A stretch of 64,000 nucleotides of DNA from Adiantum capillus-veneris (lineage: Eukaryota; Streptophyta; Polypodiopsida; Polypodiales; Pteridaceae). Of the stretch, positions 59,582 to 64,000 are shown piece after piece. The stretch is from positions 26,551,013 to 26,615,012 of the forward strand of contig CM043968.1 in the NCBI GenBank assembly GCA_014529385.2, written 5' to 3'. Made by a program: the position numbers and the translations under genes. Below the pieces are notes generated by a model. The model had not been told where the DNA came from and ran no database searches. It saw only the letters and a list, made by a program, of their open reading frames with translations. Numbering within the stretch: the first letter of the stretch is position 1; each line of letters opens with the position of its first letter.

Positions 59582-59801
59582 TGTTGGAAATAGGGCTGCA
59601 TGAAAACACACACACCTTGGAGAAGATGAAGAAGCAATACACAACAAAGAGTGTATTGCTTAGTGCACAATGGAAAGATAAGTTAGCCCTAGAATGATGG
59701 GCGTAATGCATGGGGGAGAAAACCTCCTAGTAAGGAAAAATATGCCCCGGCTATCCTAAGTGTGTTCACACACATCACCACCACATATATATATGGTAAC
59801 A
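59582..59801 (-). repeat. C3 3' LTR (220 bp)
   Basis: TGTTGGAAAT to GGTAACA on the plus strand, aligning with 941-1167. The bases before it, TTAGT, are a candidate target duplication. Confidence 0.9.
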
Positions 59802-59814
59802 AATCCCCCGTGGG
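59802..59814 (-). promoter_or_regulatory. C3 polypurine tract
   Basis: Element orientation CCCACGGGGGATT directly before the LTR; one interruption compared with C1. Confidence 0.75.
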
Positions 59815-59879
59815 AGTGATGCGGTGAACGAGAGCTGGGACATAGTGTATAGGGAAGTTCCATGCCCTAAGGACATGAT

Positions 59880-60435
59880 CAATCCACAAAGGGGAGTAAG
59901 CCCAAAGCTTTACATACAACTTCAAACTTCTCACGAGGCAATTCCTCTGTGAAAAGATCTGCAAGGTTGTCCTGTGTCGACACATAAGCCAAGTTGATCT
60001 CTCTTGCTGAGAGTCTCTCTCTCTGACATAGTGATAATGCACATCAATGTGCTTTGTGCAAGCATGAAAAATTGGGTTTCTCGCACTGCCAATGCGCATT
60101 GACTTTTAGTGTAGGTAATATTGGTCGTGTCCTTCCCAACACCCAAATCAGCCATATGGCATATGAGCCATACACACTCAGCTATAGCTGTGAAGATTCC
60201 CCTATACTCGGCCTCACAATGGGAAGTGTTGCTTCTTGCTCAACCATGATATCCATGAACTATCGAGCATGAAACAAAAACCACTTATGGACACTCACTT
60301 GTCATAACAAATAGCCCAATCTCAATCCAAAAAAGAATGTAAGTTTGGTGGCAAGGATCCCCCCAATCTGAAAAAAAAGTAAACCCACTCTGTACCAATG
60401 GCCTTTTTGCAAGGAGGCGAATCACATAAAGTCCA
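59880..60435 (-). pseudogene. C3 RNase H and deletion junction
   Basis: Reverse frames give MADLGVGKDTTN, SQCALAV and AYVPTQDN-like pieces in different frames. At ~60370 the sequence jumps to the WVYK region of RT. The final bases, GTCCA, are the left target duplication of the solo LTR. Confidence 0.8.
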
Positions 60436-61629
60436 TGTAACATTTAACGGCCTAGTAACTTGTGTGTAGCGGAAAATAGCATGAAACATAGTGAGCATTT
60501 CATTAGAATAGATTCCTAATGAGAATAACAAGAGTGCTTGGGTGGAGAGAGCAACAAAAAGTATAACACCTAGTTAGATAGCATGAACAATACTTCAAAA
60601 GAGAGAGAAATTAAGCTATTGACAACAGTTGAGTACCGGATTTTCATGGAGCTGGTCCCCCCTCCAAAAGGCTTTGTATTATGGTTTCTCCCATCAAGAG
60701 AGACATTTTACAATACAATCCTTTGTGTTCCTCCAATACTAGCTAGTGCAATGAAGATGAAAACTTCAAGCACTAAGCAAAACACTTACTAAACACAACA
60801 TCAATTCCCTCACGGTCTCAAACCCAAGACCTCACACACCTTCAAAGATGGTGAGAGCTAGCAGGGTATGAGAGTAGATTGACAGGAAGAAGAAGTAGTC
60901 TTACGAGAAAGATGTACATCTCCTCACATAATCACTCATATTAGCATAGCTTAGCTTAGTAATTAGCATGGTAGAGGATATGAGCATGCATTGAAGCTTG
61001 GCTCTTGGTTGGATTTACATCACAAAGCCAAGAGTTGTTGGTGTAGGCCTCCCTTGTCACAAGCTTGGAGTAGGTGATAAGCTTTCCATTAAAGCTTGAG
61101 AAGAGAGAGAGAGTCTTTTTACTCAACACATAGACTAGTGTGAGTGTGTAATGCAATAATGCCTTGAAAAAATCAGTCCCCCCCTCTCTCTTGGTCGACC
61201 CCTCTTGCTATTTGCTCATGCAGACAGCCCATTGGACCTCTGCAGGCTTAGCCAATAGGATTTCAGGAGCATAAGTGATAGCCTTCTGACATGTGTCCCC
61301 CTTTTCCCTTTTGTGAGAGCTTTAGATAATTAATAAATGCAACTAAACTCTAATTGGACCCCTTTGCCTCCTGCCAATAGAAATCAGGCAAGCCATTGGG
61401 CTGTTGAATGCTCATTGGACACCTTGGGAGACTATCCAAAAGTCTTCTAGAGAGCTTAATTCTTGTTGGTTCTTTTATTAAGTGTTTTTAAATTGATTGA
61501 ACTAGATTTACTCTAGCCTAAATCTCATTGGCCCACCTCCATGGCCATCCAATAGGATTTGAGTACACCTTGTGGGGATCTGGCTAGGGAGCTGATATGT
61601 GTCCCTCATTCCCTTTGTGTAAAGGGAGC

Positions 61630-61668
<39 letters not shown>

Positions 61669-62044
61669 TTTCTCTCTCATCCCCTACTTGCAAGGCTTGC
61701 CCCCTCCTATGTAGGGATTATGAAGACTTTTTGGGGCACACACAAAGCATCCAATTTCCCTAGTGTTTGGCCTTTGGACACAACCTTTCAATTTTGGAAC
61801 CTTAGCATTTTGGAAGTCTTAATGGGCTAAACCTAGGGTCTTTTTAGCCCATTGTTGCACCTTGATCTTTTGCAGATGGCCCCCCCTTATGATCCCTATT
61901 TTCCCTCCTTTGAATCCCTATTGTGGCCGGTGTGCCAGCTTAACCAATATTCTAGCTTTTTCTCCCCTGGCACTTCCCCATATTAAATGATTAGTTTAAC
62001 ATGAGAAAATAATTTAGGAGAATTAGCTATTAGTTATTATGACA
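60436..62044 (-). mobile_element. Solo LTR of the chromovirus family
   Basis: A full 1,609-bp LTR in minus orientation: the plus strand begins TGTAACATTTAAC and ends TATTATGACA, the exact inverse of the family ends TGTCATAATA...AAATGTTACA. It is flanked by the 5-bp duplication GTCCA (60431-60435 and 62045-62049), and removing it restores the copia RT sequence seen in C1 at ~2675-2700. There is no internal region, so it arose by recombination between the two LTRs of a full element. Confidence 0.95.
61628..61664. repeat. (GT)n microsatellite in solo LTR
   Basis: About 18 GT units, at the position corresponding to the (CA)n tract of the G1 3' LTR. Confidence 0.93.
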
Positions 62045-63333
62045 GTCCATGTGTCATTTTCTATAAGTGCATCATATTTTGATTGCATGTCAACCATCCA
62101 TTGTTTTGAATTATGTGCTTCATCAAAAGAAAGAGGTTCCTCCTGTTAGAAATAGCCAAAACGTAACAATCTGACGCATAAGATGCATGGATAGAACTAG
62201 AATGAGTATGACTAGACACAGTGCATCCAATTTACTGTCACCCAAAGTATGCACCAGTCATTTTGGCATACCTCTAGCCTACCCATTCGTAGCCCTTTCC
62301 ACATCAAGTACATCATGTATATCTGCATCAATAATAGGCCAATTTGTAGCATTTTCAAAAAGCCCCATAGGTTGTACATTTTCCTCATTGGAATTTACAT
62401 TCAAGTTTCTACCATTAAAAAGAGGCAACAATGTGTCATGAATGTCCTGTGAGCTTACATTATTGTCTCTTGTACATGATAACGAACACTGAACAGAATC
62501 TTCCACAAACACAACATCATGTGAAACCAAGATACGTTTTGTTTGCGGATGGTATACCCTGTACCCTTTTTTTTTAATACTCTAACCAACAAAAATGCAT
62601 TTAACAACCTTATCCTCCAATTTTCAGCGCTGCATTTGTGGCACCAAAGCATAAGCTAAACAACCAAAAATGTGCATGTGATCAATAGATAACCTCTATC
62701 ATGCCATGCTTCATAAGGAGTCATAGACTGCAAAGCTTTTGTAGGACACTTGTTAAGTACATAAGTAGCACACACAATAGCCTCAAGCCAAAATGAATGT
62801 GGCAAAGCTTGACTCTTGACCATACATCATGCCATTTCCATAAGCGACCTATTTTTCCTTTTAGCAAAACCATTTTGTTGAGGTATGTATGGCACTGTAT
62901 ATTGGTGTTTTATCCCACGACTAGCGAGAAATGCATTAAACTCATGAGACATATACTCCCCCCCTCAATTTGAACAAAGGGTGATCATAATATATTTAGA
63001 GACATAAAAAAGTCATAGCCAAAAATTACTTGAAGCTCGTGAACACTTTGGACCTAGATTTAAGCGCATACACCCATGTATGCTTGGAGTAATCATCAAT
63101 GAAAGTCATTAAGTACAAGTAATTGCCTAAGGGTGGAGTTTGCATAGGCATACAAACATCACTATGCATAAGTTGCAACCTTCATGTAGCCCTTAATGAA
63201 CCATCCTTTGGAAACTTTGAATGCTGCATCTTACCCAAAATACGACCTTCACAAACATGCTTCAAAGGTGCCTCAAGAGGCCGCAAAGAAGAAATCATAT
63301 CAAATTTTGGCAAAAGCAACAAACTCGCAAAAT
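62045..63333 (-). pseudogene. C3 RT start, linker and integrase
   Basis: 62045-62160 matches the RT start of C1. 62279-62530 is the linker (VSHDVVFVEDSVQ, SSQDIHDTLLPLF). 62580-63330 covers integrase in broken frames: the end region with CAAATTGTGGCACC-type codons as in C1, the AERKN stretch replaced, and the zinc-finger side CEG/LGKMQ equivalents at ~63220-63260. Confidence 0.82.
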
Positions 63334-64000
63334 TCAAATGCCCAAAACGTGCATGCCAAAAAATTTCATATGAAACAACCTTCTAATCCATGACTGCATT
63401 TGCAAAATTCTACCCACACTTCCTATATAAAGTGAGCTTATACATCCCACGACATAAAATGCCATATGCAAAAATTTCATCACCAAAATTGAGATAATGA
63501 ATTGTACATCTATCATCCACAAATATGACAACAAGGCCAAGTCTAGCACTTCAACAAGGCCAAGTCTAGCAAGTGCAGATGCATACAAAAGGTTCTTTTT
63601 GATCCCAGGTACAACAAGTGCATCAACAAGTGTGAAAAAATTCCACTTGTAGCAGTTAGAAAATCTTTCCAACTCCCTTGAATGGATAAGAGGCATTATT
63701 GGTACAAGTGATCGTATTCCCATAAGGGACAGATTCGAGAGACATAAGCAATTCATGATGTGAAGTAATGTGCTTTGTAGCACCACTATCAAAGTACCAC
63801 ACGTGAATCTACAACAATTGACATACATGCATCATGGACAAAAGGATCATAACTGCACTTTGCACTAAATGCCCACTCTGCATCTATATCATCATCACAA
63901 TCTTCTTTCATAGAAGATTCTAAAATAGCTCCACTTGTAGTGGAACCAGCCTCTCTCTTATTGTCCTCTTTTTCCTTCAACTTAGGACACTGCTTTATCA
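63334..64000 (-). pseudogene. C3 GAG-pre-integrase, protease and gag end
   Basis: 63334-63828 holds the broken GAG-pre-integrase and protease region (equivalent to C1 at ~4000-4440), including a 30-bp local duplication of CAAGGCCAAGTCTAGCA near 63532-63570. 63789-63980 covers the gag C-terminal part (DAEWAFSAKCSYDPFVHDAC). The zinc knuckle lies at or just beyond the window end. Confidence 0.8.

Larger units (their letters stand above)
59582..64000 (-). mobile_element. Ty1/copia element C3 (C1/C2 family), runs off the window
   Basis: Minus-strand copia with 3' LTR at 59582-59801, PPT, RNase H, a ~900-bp internal deletion removing most of RT (junction near 60370, joining the equivalents of C1 positions ~1737 and ~2635), then a chromovirus solo LTR insertion (60436-62044), and beyond it RT start, integrase, protease and gag up to the window end. 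Coding frames are broken throughout. Confidence 0.9.

Overview
This is nuclear DNA of a land plant. The only recognisable host gene is a KORRIGAN-type membrane-anchored endo-1,4-beta-glucanase (GH9) with six exons and GT-AG introns. Almost everything else is LTR retrotransposon sequence (Ty3/gypsy chromovirus and several Ty1/copia families) plus long CT, CA and GA microsatellites. The large repeat load and the 4.6-kb first intron point to a big, repeat-rich genome such as a fern or gymnosperm, but the species cannot be fixed from the sequence. No bacterial, organellar or CRISPR features were seen.

Layout. (1) 1-10880: chromovirus copy G1, whose 5' LTR is interrupted at 940 by a minus-strand copia element (C1, 941-~4902) with an almost intact pol ORF; a deletion fused the C1 gag to the G1 gag. 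(2) 11690-23860: an old minus-strand copia (C4) split by a truncated chromovirus (G2, 13488-17817) and by a complete LTR element without coding capacity (18573-23493, target duplication GTTTC). (3) ~23860-26987: another decayed minus-strand copia (C6). (4) 26988-36684: chromovirus G3, with a chimeric, internally triplicated 5' LTR. (5) 37189-41897: a structurally complete but mutated copia (C2, target duplication AAACT), followed by a diverged copia RT fragment and an endonuclease/exonuclease/phosphatase-like remnant. (6) 43.7-49.1 kb: repeat-poor apart from three CT tracts. (7) 49144-56663: the KORRIGAN-like gene. (8) 56.7-59.6 kb: 3' flank with a tRNA-derived SINE (13-bp target duplication). 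(9) 59582-64000: a third copy of the C1/C2 copia family (C3, minus), containing a solo chromovirus LTR (60436-62044, target duplication GTCCA), running off the window.

The elements form one story. A chromovirus family (PBS for initiator tRNA-Met, gag-PR-RT-RH-IN-chromodomain, LTRs of about 1.6 kb) is present as G1, G2, G3 and a solo LTR. A copia family (LTRs of about 225 bp) is present as C1, C2 and C3. They are inserted into each other and into older copies, so relative ages can be read from the nesting. The host enzyme works at the plasma membrane/Golgi in cellulose synthesis and has no functional link to the elements. I found no clear new biological system. The most unusual items are the coding-free LTR element with paired hairpins in both LTRs, the chimeric G3 LTR, the conserved hairpin next to the chromovirus polypurine tract, and a near-perfect foldback in intron 1 of the cellulase gene.
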